Shown piece by piece: positions 1 through 7,440 of a stretch of DNA of 64,000 bases; positions within the stretch are counted from its first letter, which is position 1, and each line of letters begins with the position of its first letter. A program made the position numbers and the translations under genes. The DNA comes from Dictyobacter arantiisoli (GTDB lineage Bacteria; Chloroflexota; Ktedonobacteria; Ktedonobacterales; Ktedonobacteraceae). The stretch covers positions 26,215 through 90,214 of the forward strand of contig NZ_BIXY01000019.1 of the NCBI RefSeq assembly GCF_008326305.1, written 5' to 3'. The notes under the pieces are model-generated. The model was not told the DNA's origin, searched no databases, and saw only the letters and a list, made by a program, of their open reading frames with translations.

Positions 1-2
1 AT

Positions 3-497
3 AGCCACACAGGTTGCGCATTTGATAATACAGTTTATCATGCCACAGAGGCACAGCAGACCTATCTGCAACCGTGTATCGCGCAGGGCACCGATATCAA
101 CAACTTCATCTATCAGGCCGAGGTAACTATCCTCAAAGGGGATCTGGGACAGGCGGGACTCCTCTTTCGCAGCGATACCAGCGGTACAGCCTATTATTTT
201 TTCCACGTCGATAGCTCCGGTGACTATGCCCTTGACCTCTACAATACCGGGAATCAGATCAGTACGCTATTACAGGGCACAAGCAGTGTCATTCAACAGG
301 GCTTCAACCAGATGAATCAATTGCAGATCATCGCCACATCGAGCAGCATCACGATCCTGGCTAATAACACCTATCTGGGCACCATCGCAGACAACACGCT
401 CACACAAGGCAAAATTGGAGTTGGCGTTATTGATAACAGCACCCCGATAGACGCCACCTTCGCCAACGTACGCGTCTGGAACTATACCGGGAACTGA
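3..497 (+). CDS. C-terminal part of a beta-sandwich (LamG/concanavalin-like) protein, 5' end outside window
   Basis: The frame is open from the first bases of the window to a TGA at 495-497, so only the last 164 or so residues are visible. They show the alternating pattern of a jelly-roll domain of the LamG or DUF1080 type, with stretches such as GLLFRSDTSGTAYYFFHV, LYNTGNQISTLLQG and GKIGVGVIDNS, and end on a strand FANVRVWNYTGN. Domains like this are often fused to the C-terminus of membrane-anchored Ser/Thr kinases or sit in secreted proteins of Chloroflexota, but the partner domain is outside the window. No catalytic residue can be assigned. The binding role is inferred from fold only. 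Confidence 0.7.
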   Translation, partial: SHTGCAFDNTVYHATEAQQTYLQPCIAQGTDINNFIYQAEVTILKGDLGQAGLLFRSDTSGTAYYFFHVDSSGDYALDLYNTGNQISTLLQGTSSVIQQGFNQMNQLQIIATSSSITILANNTYLGTIADNTLTQGKIGVGVIDNSTPIDATFANVRVWNYTGN

Positions 498-530
498 TTC
501 ATGGGCATTGGAATTATTTCGGGCAAAAAT

Positions 531-565
531 GTAGGTGCGGCACGAACGAATGTGAATCCCGCTTT
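531..565 (+). repeat. Left arm of 35-bp inverted repeat
   Basis: Begins GTAGGTGCGGCACGAACGAA. Its reverse complement recurs at 1566-1600 with two differences. Confidence 0.8.
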
Positions 566-681
566 CCTTATCCTCGTATAATCCCCTCGTTCGTCAACGT
601 ATCTGCGCCACCGGAATGGAAATCCCCCGAATTTGGAGGTCAGAGAAGAGAAATCTATTCTCCTTCAAACGAGAGGGGTCA

Positions 682-945
682 ATGAGAAAAGGCAATCAAT
701 GTATACGAAAGAATTGAAGTAACAAGCAGTCCAATTCTTTGAAACCAGTGGGAAAACCAAAGCGCACATTGCCAGAGACCTGGGCATTTCTGGCAGCGAT
801 TTCAGTAAATAGCGCAAACAATGTGGTGAAGAAGAGGAAGAAGCCTTTCCTGGCAAGGGTCATCAGTAACCGATTGAAAAGGAAATGAAACGATGAAAGC
901 GTAAAAGGGATGTCTTAAAAAAGCACCGAGCATCTTCGCGGGTAG
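682..945 (+). pseudogene. IS3-family transposase orfA relic
   Basis: Reading through stops, the frame gives MYTKELK, QAVQFFETSGKTKAHIA, RDLGISGSDFSK, EEEEEAFPGKGHQ and, after a frameshift, DVLKKAPSIF. These are in the order of the helix-turn-helix and leucine-zipper OrfA of IS3-type elements. Four in-frame stops (after ELK, FSK, GHQ and MKR) plus a one-base shift before the KKA segment show it is dead. No OrfB (DDE integrase) remains downstream. Confidence 0.75.
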
Positions 946-1016
946 TGCTCCACTAAAAGATATTGTTGGCGAATTGGCCTGCTGTATCCAGTGACCTTTC
1001 ACACAGAGCTTATCGA

Positions 1017-1062
1017 GAGAATGTCCTATGATTTTTTGCTAAAAATATTATGGGACATTCTC
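1017..1062. repeat. 10-bp-arm inverted repeat
   Basis: GAGAATGTCC at 1017-1026 is inverted at 1053-1062, separated by an AT-rich loop. It lies just upstream of the small ORF at 1112 and could be a hairpin or an operator. No T-run follows. Confidence 0.4.
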
Positions 1063-1111
1063 ACTAGTAGGTAACATTCGTCCTAAATTGCTTTTAATAG
1101 AGAGGATACAA

Positions 1112-1423
1112 ATGATGGAAAAAGCAAACATTCATATTGAGCGTCGACCCGGCACTGTCGATCTTCTGCGTAGTTATAAAGTGTATATTGATGGTCAGCG
1201 TGTGGGAAAACTCCGAGAAAGTGAGCAATTTGTAGTACCGGTTCAACCGGGCGATCATGAGATTATTTTGAAAGTTGATTGGGCCTCTAGCCATCCTGTT
1301 ACCGTTCATGTTGAAGCTAGTGAGGAAATATCAATTTACTGCCAGAGTATATCAAATATAATTACAGGCCTCTATACGATAGTATTTAATAGCAAGAATT
1401 ACATTCAAGTGTTTTTGCATTAA
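1112..1423 (+). CDS. Small beta-rich protein of unknown function inside the transposon island
   Basis: 103 codons from ATG 1112, preceded by GAGAGGA at about 8 bases. An in-frame ATG at 1088 exists but has no ribosome site. The N-terminal two thirds (RSYKVYIDGQRVGKL, then VPVQPGDHEIILKVDW) has the short-strand pattern seen in PEGA-like or carboxypeptidase-regulatory-like beta-sandwich modules, and resembles small bacterial proteins with the same YIDGxxVGKL and PGxHxIxLKIDW blocks. The last 30 residues are hydrophobic and may be a membrane or insertion segment. It is the only intact frame in a decayed island, so it may be a passenger gene. The function is not known. Confidence 0.55.
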   Translation: MMEKANIHIERRPGTVDLLRSYKVYIDGQRVGKLRESEQFVVPVQPGDHEIILKVDWASSHPVTVHVEASEEISIYCQSISNIITGLYTIVFNSKNYIQVFLH

Positions 1424-1443
1424 GGGATATACAAATCTTAGAG

Positions 1444-1540
1444 CCACCGAATTTGGAGGTCAGAGAAGAGAATCTGTTCTCTTTCAAACGGGGGGTTCAA
1501 TGGAAAAAGAAATGAAACGATGAAATGGAGCAGCGTTGGG
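1444..1540 (+). repeat. Internally deleted second copy of the IS3 relic 5' region
   Basis: The block starting CGAATTTGGAGGTCAGAGAA repeats that at 619-660, runs to a start codon equivalent to 682, and then jumps to sequence matching about 876-900 (GAAATGAAACGATGAAA). About 195 bp present in the first copy are missing. Confidence 0.7.
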
Positions 1541-1565
1541 GCGAGATGTCGGTACGGTGAACGGG

Positions 1566-1600
1566 AAAGCGGGACTCACGTTCGTTCGTGCCGCACCTAC
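1566..1600 (-). repeat. Right arm of 35-bp inverted repeat
   Basis: Inverted partner of 531-565, ending TTCGTGCCGCACCTAC. It lies 20 bp before the stop codon of the minus-strand membrane protein gene at 1621, so the island abuts that gene's 3' end. Confidence 0.8.
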
Positions 1601-1620
1601 GTTTTCCACTATATTTTACC

Positions 1621-2934
1621 TTATTTGATGGTATTGGTCCAGGTGGATCGCCTGCAGGCAAGATACTGCCAGAGAAATGAGAATCCGAAGATAGCCCATA
1701 TAATCAGCACTGGCTCGATAGGAGCGCGGAAGCGCGGCGCGCCATAGAAGATCAGATCTTGTCCGACCGTCAACAGGAGCAAGCAATAAAAGACTATGAA
1801 TTCTCGCCAGCGCTTGAGAGTTACCCATAAGCCTATGACAGCCAGAATATCGACAGGGATGGGAAAGATATTCATCATAAGTAGCACAATCTGGCTTGAG
1901 GTCTGGCTGGAGAAACGATCTGTCGGCAAATCAGCCTCATGGACGGCGGGCAACCATGTATTGGCGAAATGGGCCATCAGCAATCCCGGCAAGGACGCAA
2001 GATGCTTTGAGATCCACGCCAGAGCATCTTGCTTGAAGGCATCTTCGCGGCTTATCTCACAACTAGCAGTACAGGTATACAGCGGAAAGCTCCGCGCAGC
2101 AACAGGTGCCGCACGCAAAGGAGTAATCCACGTCTCCTGATCCCAGGGCTTGGACAGAATCTGGTCATTATAAGAACCCAGGAGAACGGTACCATCGCCA
2201 GTCGCCACTGGTAAGAAGCGTTGAGACACCAGAGCATTGCGCACCGTCCAGGGTGTCAGCAGGATGCCCACCACCAGCAGTACCAGCATGGCCATACGCC
2301 CCACGATGCGCCAGGCAAAGCGCTTCTGCCAACCCAATACAACCAGCCAGACTATAAATAAGGCCAACACCAATAAGCCATTCGGGCGTGTTAACGCCAG
2401 CAAGGCCACGGCGATCCCACTTGCCAGGGCAAAGCGCTGCAAACGCTCTTGGTACAAACAACAAAGCAAATAGCCAAAAGCCGTTAAGAGAAAAGTATAG
2501 AGTGTCTCGGAATAGAGCCAGCCAGTGTACACATAGAGACCGGGATAGAAGGCGGCCACGATACCAGCGACAAGCGCCAGACGTCGATTGAGCAGGCGTG
2601 CGACCAGTAAATAAATCAGCACACAGGTGCCAGCATCCACCAGACATAAAAAGATGCGCGCCAGAAAATCACTGGGACCAAACAGCCCGGTGATAGTCGC
2701 AATCACAAAGGGCCAGAGTGGAGCACGTCCAACCGTTGAAATAGCGAGATGCAGACAAAAGCAATGCTCCGTCAACAAATGCAAACCAATATCCCGATAC
2801 TGCTGAGAATCGTGAAGGGGTGTATACTGCCGGGCCACCGTCACATTAAAGAGGATACGTACGATGATGGCTAATCCAAAAACGATAAGCGCACCATCAG
2901 GAAATGCTGCACGTATTTTATGACTAAAAATCAT
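1621..2934 (-). CDS. GT39/PMT-like glycosyltransferase, integral membrane protein
   Basis: 437 residues with about ten hydrophobic helices. The first periplasmic loop has the DSQQYRDIG acidic motif expected for polyprenyl-phosphate-sugar-dependent GT-C enzymes (ArnT/PMT_2 type), followed by GRAPLWPFVIATI, FYPGLYVYTGWLYSETLY and LTRPNGLLVLALF, all in the family order. Such enzymes transfer a sugar from a lipid carrier on the outer face of the membrane to protein or glycan. The acceptor cannot be told. It is a lone minus-strand gene ending 20 bp from the transposon island and diverging from serS. The ribosome site before the ATG is weak (GGGAT). Confidence 0.75.
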   Translation of the reverse strand: MIFSHKIRAAFPDGALIVFGLAIIVRILFNVTVARQYTPLHDSQQYRDIGLHLLTEHCFCLHLAISTVGRAPLWPFVIATITGLFGPSDFLARIFLCLVDAGTCVLIYLLVARLLNRRLALVAGIVAAFYPGLYVYTGWLYSETLYTFLLTAFGYLLCCLYQERLQRFALASGIAVALLALTRPNGLLVLALFIVWLVVLGWQKRFAWRIVGRMAMLVLLVVGILLTPWTVRNALVSQRFLPVATGDGTVLLGSYNDQILSKPWDQETWITPLRAAPVAARSFPLYTCTASCEISREDAFKQDALAWISKHLASLPGLLMAHFANTWLPAVHEADLPTDRFSSQTSSQIVLLMMNIFPIPVDILAVIGLWVTLKRWREFIVFYCLLLLTVGQDLIFYGAPRFRAPIEPVLIIWAIFGFSFLWQYLACRRSTWTNTIK

Positions 2935-3020
2935 TTATCCCATTCCAAACAAATACACAGTGCTATTTTAAGCGGAAACGTCTCAGACCAAACTATAGTA
3001 TCACATCTGTAGATGTAAAT

Positions 3021-3049
3021 TTGACAATCAGTCAGCACACTGCTACACT
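3021..3049 (+). promoter_or_regulatory. Sigma-70-type promoter of the serS leader
   Basis: TTGACA at 3021-3026, a 17-bp spacer and TACACT at 3044-3049. The predicted start lies about 40-50 bases before the T-box stem I. Confidence 0.55.
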
Positions 3050-3074
3050 GGATTGAGTATACTATAAACAGTCG

Positions 3075-3318
3075 GCTATGAATGGGATAAGTACCTCTTG
3101 TGAGTGTTTAGAGAGCTGCGGTCCGGTGCAACGCAGTGCGAGCAGGAGAGAAATCCACCCAGGAGCCTACGCGTTGAGCGTCAACGGTTGCCCCCGCTAT
3201 CAGGCAGATATGAGTTTCAAGGCAGCCAGACTGTTTTGAAAGAAGTAAGGTGGTACCACGATTCCACGCGTTTAGCGTCGTCGTCCTTGTAGAAACGAAG
3301 GACACGGCGTTTTTTTAT
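3075..3318 (+). promoter_or_regulatory. T-box riboswitch controlling serS
   Basis: This is a tRNA-sensing leader. Stem I carries the AGAGAGCTGCGG...GGTGCAACGCAG block (about 3109-3136). A plausible specifier, UCC for serine, is at 3154-3156 within GAGAAATCCACC. The invariant T-box sequence AAGGTGGTACCACG lies at 3247-3260, and an intrinsic terminator follows at 3277-3317. In the family, uncharged tRNA-Ser pairs with the specifier and its 3' end with the TGGT bulge, stabilising the antiterminator so that the synthetase gene is transcribed when serine runs short. The specifier assignment is inferred from position and from the downstream gene. Confidence 0.9.
3277..3317 (+). terminator. Attenuator terminator of the serS T-box
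   Basis: GTCCTT and AAGGAC arms (3283-3303) with flanking pairs, followed by seven T at 3310-3317. It is mutually exclusive with the antiterminator that includes the T-box at 3247. Confidence 0.8.
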
Positions 3319-3382
3319 TGCCTATCGCGTGGTCCATATGCGAAATGGAGGCACGCATTCAGAAGGAGGAGAGGAATATAGC

Positions 3383-4663
3383 ATGCTTGATCTAACATTT
3401 ATCCGCAATCATCCCGATGTTGTCAAAGAAGCGGCCCACGTTAAAAACAATTCGATTGATATTGATGCCTTGCTTGCTCTGGATCAAAAAGTCGTGGCAC
3501 TACAACATGAGGTTGAAGAGGCACGCGCCAAACAAAATCAGCTCTCAAAAGGTATCCAGCAGGCCGCCAGAGAAAAAAATACCGAGCTACGCAATGATTT
3601 GATTGCCGAAGGGAAGAAGCTAGCAGAGTTTATTAAGGCCAATGAACCAGAACTCAATCAATTAACAGAAGAGCGCTACAATCTGCTCTTGCTCGTTCCC
3701 AATATTCCAGATCCCAGTGCGCCCGTAGGCAAGGATGAGAGCGAAAACGTGCCCTTCAAATACTGGGGCGAAAAAACCGAGTTCGGCTTCACTGCCCTCG
3801 ACCACTATGATTTGATGCTCAAACATAATCTGGTCGATATCGAGCGGGCGGTAAAAGTCGCTGGCTCACGGAGCTATGTCCTACGTGGCGAGGCGGCACG
3901 CCTGGAACTGGCTTTGATCAGTTTTGCGATGGATAAGATGGCCCGTAAAGGCTTTACACCACTCATCGTGCCTTCGATGGCCCGCGATTTCAGTTTCATC
4001 GGTAGCGGCCAGTTTCCCAAAGGTCGCGATCAGGTATATGAAGTAAAAGATCAGGATCTGTTCCTGGTGGGTACTGCTGAAGTTTCGATTACTGGCATGT
4101 ATAAGGATGAGATTCTGAAAGGGGATGAACTGCCACTGAAATTTGTGGGCTATAGTCCCTGTTATCGCCAGGAAGCAGGTACTTACGGCAAGGATACACG
4201 CGGTGTCTTCCGGGTGCATCAATTTAATAAAGTTGAGCAGTATATTATCTGTAAGGCGGATCATGAGGAATCGGTCTACTGGTTTGAGCAATTGCTGCAA
4301 AATGCTGAAGAGCTGATCCAGGATCTGGAATTGCCGTATCGCGTGATCAATGTCTGTACCGGCGATATGGGCGATGGCAAGGTCGGTATGTATGATATTG
4401 AGTGCTGGGTGCCCAGTGAGGGTCGCTATCGTGAGACCCATTCGTGCTCATATCTGCATGAATGGCAGGCTCGCCGTGCCAATCTACGCTATCGTGATGA
4501 AAATGGCAAGGTGAAATTTGTGCATACTCTCAATAATACCGCCATCGCTTCGCCACGTATCTTGATACCGCTGTTAGAGACACATCAGCAGGAAGACGGC
4601 AGCATCAGGATTCCCGAGGCGCTCCGTCCCTTCATGGGCGGTCAGGAATATATCGGTCGCTAA
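3383..4663 (+). CDS. serS: Seryl-tRNA synthetase
   Basis: 426 residues from ATG 3383, which has AGGAGGAGAGG upstream. An in-frame start at 3329 would fall between terminator and ribosome site and is not used. The N-terminus is the long antiparallel coiled-coil arm (about residues 30-100) that grips the tRNA-Ser variable arm. The class II core follows: motif 2 in RQEAGTYGKDTRGVFRVHQF, the CTGDMGDGKVGMYDIECWVP region, and motif 3 in NNTAIASPRILIPLLE. It charges tRNA-Ser in the cytoplasm and is regulated by the upstream T-box. The length is normal for bacteria. Confidence 0.98.
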   Translation: MLDLTFIRNHPDVVKEAAHVKNNSIDIDALLALDQKVVALQHEVEEARAKQNQLSKGIQQAAREKNTELRNDLIAEGKKLAEFIKANEPELNQLTEERYNLLLLVPNIPDPSAPVGKDESENVPFKYWGEKTEFGFTALDHYDLMLKHNLVDIERAVKVAGSRSYVLRGEAARLELALISFAMDKMARKGFTPLIVPSMARDFSFIGSGQFPKGRDQVYEVKDQDLFLVGTAEVSITGMYKDEILKGDELPLKFVGYSPCYRQEAGTYGKDTRGVFRVHQFNKVEQYIICKADHEESVYWFEQLLQNAEELIQDLELPYRVINVCTGDMGDGKVGMYDIECWVPSEGRYRETHSCSYLHEWQARRANLRYRDENGKVKFVHTLNNTAIASPRILIPLLETHQQEDGSIRIPEALRPFMGGQEYIGR

Positions 4664-4707
4664 GAAGCTCTCAGTGATCTTCACCTATGAGTTTTCGTGT
4701 CTTTGAC

Positions 4708-4868
4708 GCTTTGAGAGTGTCAGCCTCCCATCCCCATCGGGATCTTGCTGCTCCCTGGCTGGCAGGCGCTTGCGCGCCTGCACCACACAATAAAAAGATG
4801 TTTGAGCACCGCAGGTGCGAAAACTCATGCAAAGAGACTGTGGAGAGCATGAGAGTCCGACATACCCT
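4708..4868 (+). repeat. Family A palindromic element, copy A1 (core palindrome lost)
   Basis: Shares with copies at 8902 and 43368 the blocks GGGATCTTGCTGCTCCCTGG, GCTGGCAGGCGC...GCGCGCCTGC, and TTTGAGCACCG-AGGTGCGAAAACTCATGC. The long central palindrome of the other copies is reduced to a remnant, CACACAATAAAAAG. It lies between the convergent serS and phosphoesterase genes, 11 bp from a terminator palindrome. An apparent 180-codon frame across it is not a gene. Confidence 0.75.
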
Positions 4869-4879
4869 CAAAAAAGATA

Positions 4880-4928
4880 GTTATGTTGTGTATAAAATGT
4901 TTTGCGAACATTTTATACACAACATAAC
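4880..4928. terminator. Bidirectional terminator, 22-bp perfect arms
   Basis: Arms 4880-4901 and 4907-4928 are exact inverted copies around a 5-base loop, in the convergent space between serS and the minus-strand phosphoesterase. AT-rich flanks on both sides fit intrinsic termination in both directions. Confidence 0.7.
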
Positions 4929-4938
4929 AAAAGAGAGG

Positions 4939-5436
4939 CTACCTCGGCAATGGGATAGTTTCACCATGAACGCTCCCATCCTGATCATCTATGGTAAGCA
5001 TGCCAAGGCTACAGGTCGGTTGATGACGACGGTCCGTGGCACTCCCGGGATTAAAGAGCAATTGCCCGGCATGCTCCTCATTATAGGGATTATGGCTGTG
5101 CCCAAATACGACCACCCGCGCCAGTGGAAACTCACGCCGCGCCGTCTGCGGATATGCCTGCGCGCTCCCCAGAATATGGACAATACCAATACGACAACCA
5201 CCCACGGTAATCTCTTTCTTAATTGGTAACTGCATCACCACCTCCGGTAGCTCCACATTCCCCTGTACAGCCACTACAGGAGCCAGCGTTTCTAATTCAG
5301 AGAGCACTGAAAGTTGCGATAAATCTCCAGCATGAATAATCAATTCCACATCCGCAAAATGTGTCCAGAGCGCCTCGGGCAGTTGTTTGAATTGAGGCAG
5401 GTGGGTATCAGAAATCACCCCTATCCGATGTAGCAT
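4939..5436 (-). CDS. YfcE/MJ0936-family metallophosphoesterase
   Basis: 165 residues from the ATG at 5436, chosen because GGAGG precedes it. The open frame runs 24 codons further without a ribosome site. Metal ligands are in the usual order: GVISDTHLP (D, H), IIHAGDLS (D), VQGNVE (N; the usual D in GNCD is V-E here), GIVHILGS (H) and VVFGHSHNP (H-H). The family hydrolyses phosphodiesters with Mn or Ni, and its in vivo substrate is mostly unknown. It is divergent from a second phosphoesterase 175 bp away, suggesting a shared promoter region. Confidence 0.88.
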   Translation of the reverse strand: MLHRIGVISDTHLPQFKQLPEALWTHFADVELIIHAGDLSQLSVLSELETLAPVVAVQGNVELPEVVMQLPIKKEITVGGCRIGIVHILGSAQAYPQTARREFPLARVVVFGHSHNPYNEEHAGQLLFNPGSATDRRHQPTCSLGMLTIDDQDGSVHGETIPLPR

Positions 5437-5503
5437 CTTTGTATCCTCCGCTATTTTGAGATATATTACTGATGGCTCATACAAATGGCCAATCAGCATA
5501 TCA

Positions 5504-5534
5504 TTCATGGTTCCTACAATGAAGAAACCATGAA
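5504..5534. promoter_or_regulatory. Inverted repeat between divergent phosphoesterase genes
   Basis: TTCATGGTT and AACCATGAA (9-bp arms) separated by 13 bases, midway between the two divergent start codons. This is a possible operator. No dedicated regulator is nearby. Confidence 0.3.
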
Positions 5535-5611
5535 GATATCACAAACAATCATAACAATACAAAGAGAGAGTAGAGACAGGTACTGTCTGTCTCAAATCAG
5601 GACATCATTAT

Positions 5612-6322
5612 ATGCGTATTGCGATCATATCGGATATTCATGGCAATCAGATTGCATTGGAAGCGGTTCTTGAGGATCTATCAAAGCAACCGAATATTGA
5701 TCAAATTGTCATCGCGGGAGACATTTGCTTGAATGGACCCTGCCCAAATGAAGTCATCCAAACAATCAAGGATTTACATTGTCCTATCATTCAAGGCAAT
5801 GTGGATAGTGACGTTGTCAACCAGACCTCAAAAAAAGGACCAAAAAAGCAAAGTGTGATCGCCTGGACCCGCGAACAAATCGGTCCTCAAGGTATCGATT
5901 ATCTCGCTTCACTCCCTTTTAGCCATCTTGTTGCCAATCCCAATGGTACCGATCTTCTCGTCGTGCATGCGAATCCACGCAATCAAGATGAGGCTATCTT
6001 TCAGACGACTCCTGACAGTAAACTTGAATACCTTTGTCAGGACTTACCACCCTCGATTGGGGCGCTGGCCTTTGGTCATTATCATGTGGCATATATGCGC
6101 CGCTGGCAACACTTGTTACTGGTTGATACTGGAAGTTGCGGACTGCCCAGAGACGAGGATGTACGCGCCTCCTATGCTATCCTGAGCTGGCATGATAATG
6201 TCTGGCAGGCAGAGCATCGTCGCGTGAAATATGATCTAAAAGCGGTGATCAAGCAACTCAGGCATTGTGGCATTCCCACGGCTGAGAAACGGATCAAAAT
6301 ATTAACCGAAGCGAAATACTAG
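5612..6322 (+). CDS. Calcineurin-like metallophosphoesterase
   Basis: 236 residues. Metal-binding motifs are IISDIHGNQIALEAVL (D-x-H), IAGDICLNGP (G-D), IIQGNVDSDV (G-N-x-D), LVVHANPRN (H) and AFGHYHVAY (G-H-x-H), the pattern of the PF12850 type found in bacterial diadenosine-polyphosphatase-like and phosphodiesterase proteins. It keeps the GNxD that the neighbouring divergent enzyme lacks, so the pair may differ in substrate. Cytoplasmic, with no signal peptide. The substrate cannot be inferred. Upstream AT-rich sequence has no strong ribosome site except a weak GACAGG. Confidence 0.88.
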   Translation: MRIAIISDIHGNQIALEAVLEDLSKQPNIDQIVIAGDICLNGPCPNEVIQTIKDLHCPIIQGNVDSDVVNQTSKKGPKKQSVIAWTREQIGPQGIDYLASLPFSHLVANPNGTDLLVVHANPRNQDEAIFQTTPDSKLEYLCQDLPPSIGALAFGHYHVAYMRRWQHLLLVDTGSCGLPRDEDVRASYAILSWHDNVWQAEHRRVKYDLKAVIKQLRHCGIPTAEKRIKILTEAKY

Positions 6323-6327
6323 TACTG

Positions 6328-6371
6328 GTCAGTCAGTCACTGACCCGGTTGCCATCCCCCCATGGCAACAT
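6328..6371. repeat. Two adjacent hairpins after the phosphoesterase gene
   Basis: GGTCAGT/ACTGACC (about 6328-6346) and GTTGCCAT/ATGGCAAC (6350-6371). They lack T-runs, so termination activity is uncertain. Confidence 0.35.
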
Positions 6372-6483
6372 GTTCTCTTCAAAACCAATCCCCATGGATA
6401 AGTCTGCATTTCACCATCGCAGTCCTGTTTCCATCCAGCCAGACATTGCCTCAACACCCTGCCATATGTCACCACTCTGTGCC

Positions 6484-6516
6484 ATAAAAAACGCAGGCTC
6501 CCGAAGAAGTCTGCGC
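6484..6516 (-). terminator. Intrinsic terminator of the 60-codon gene at 6550
   Basis: On the minus strand a ten-pair stem with one mismatch (CGCAGACTTC to GGAGCCTGCG) is followed directly by TTTTTT. It lies 34 bp beyond the stop codon at 6550. Confidence 0.7.
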
Positions 6517-6549
6517 GGTATAGAGAACACACTGATAAACGTAAATGCA

Positions 6550-6732
6550 CTAACATAATTGGAAATAATGCTCATCGGCCAACGCTATATCGCTTAAGCA
6601 ACTGGTCAATGCCGTTATATCCGAACCAGCATCCTTGCCAGGGATATCTTCACCCAAATAGCTGGCGGCCTCGCCAGCATCCACTAATTCAAGCTCCTCA
6701 ACAATCGCGCGAAGTTCTCCTGTTGTCGTCAT
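6550..6732 (-). CDS. Small acidic protein of unknown function, 60 residues
   Basis: Starts MTTTGELRAIVEELELVDAG with GGGAG 8 bases upstream of the ATG and ends HYFQLC. It has its own intrinsic terminator at 6484-6516, which argues for a real single-gene transcript. The N-terminal half is acidic and helical in character. The second half has glycine, serine, threonine and cysteine (GSDITALTSC) and a C-terminal cysteine. That layout would suit a modified-peptide precursor, but no modifying enzyme is encoded nearby, so this is speculation. I do not recognise the family. Confidence 0.55.
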   Translation of the reverse strand: MTTTGELRAIVEELELVDAGEAASYLGEDIPGKDAGSDITALTSCLSDIALADEHYFQLC

Positions 6733-7440
6733 TGTGTACTCCCAGTTATGAATTTTGTGTATAAATCCTATTCACTGCCACCTATACACAGGCACCCGCC
6801 ACCAGGTATTTGTGCCTGCTTCTCGGAATAGATAGTTCGTGTACAGAGCAAGATAAAAGAAAGAATATTTGCCTCTGCATCTATTGATACGTTTTATTTA
6901 CACTACCGTCATGCGAGTAGGCCAAAAAGGTGATAGAGCCCCTCTCTTCTCAATTACCAGCAAAGCACATCTCAGCAAAACAGGTTGCTCCGCATATGGT
7001 CGTGAGTACCGGGATAGATGGAAACGTGGTATACTGTCGAAGAGCCAAACGATGTATCAAAGGGGTGACGGGATAGGCAGTTTAAGCAATCATTTGCGTC
7101 TCCAAGAAGGATATAAACTGAGCGGGAAGCACTATTGGCTTATGTATTGCGTGAAATATCCACCCTTACCAGATAACCACTCTGGAGACAACGCTACAAG
7201 TGGGAATAGCGACATGCAAGCCGCCGTTGCCAGGCGTTGCCCCCTGGCTATAAAACGATTATTTTTACCAACAACAAATCATTTGTCGTATCCATCCATC
7301 ACAACAAAAAAGAGAGACTGTGCCCGGCATATTGACCCATCTATGCACTCAAGCAAGCGTTAATATACAATCATTTCTACGCAGAAAGCAGTATGCGTGG
7401 GTGTAAGATGCATGGTAGATACGATTTGTAGGAGAAATTC
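6733..7440. other. Long non-coding stretch upstream of lpdA
   Basis: I see one short hairpin (CAGGCAC...GTGCCTG, about 6789-6819). An open frame at 6869-7363 has no ribosome site and a composition unlike its neighbours. I found no RNA gene or decayed gene that I could name. The lpdA promoter must lie in the last part, but no convincing boxes were found. Confidence 0.4.

Larger units (their letters stand above)
531..1600. mobile_element. Decayed transposon island bounded by a 35-bp inverted repeat
   Basis: Positions 531-565 and 1566-1600 are inverted copies of one another, 35 bp with two mismatches, and the similarity runs a few bases further outward. Between them lie a dead IS3-type orfA (682-945), a 10-bp-arm hairpin (1017-1062), one intact small ORF (1112-1423), and a second, internally deleted copy of the transposase start region (about 1444-1540). 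The arrangement suggests a composite or nested insertion that has since decayed. No clear target duplication was seen. Which family owns the outer repeat is unknown. Confidence 0.55.

Noticed and set aside
3881..4441. 186-codon minus-strand frame inside serS
   Set aside because: Shadow of the serS reading frame.
4687..5229. 180-codon plus-strand frame after serS
   Set aside because: It runs through element A1, a terminator palindrome and the antisense of the phosphoesterase gene, with no ribosome site.
6869..7363. 164-codon plus-strand frame before lpdA
   Set aside because: No ribosome site, odd composition (rich in Arg, His, Cys), no family resemblance.
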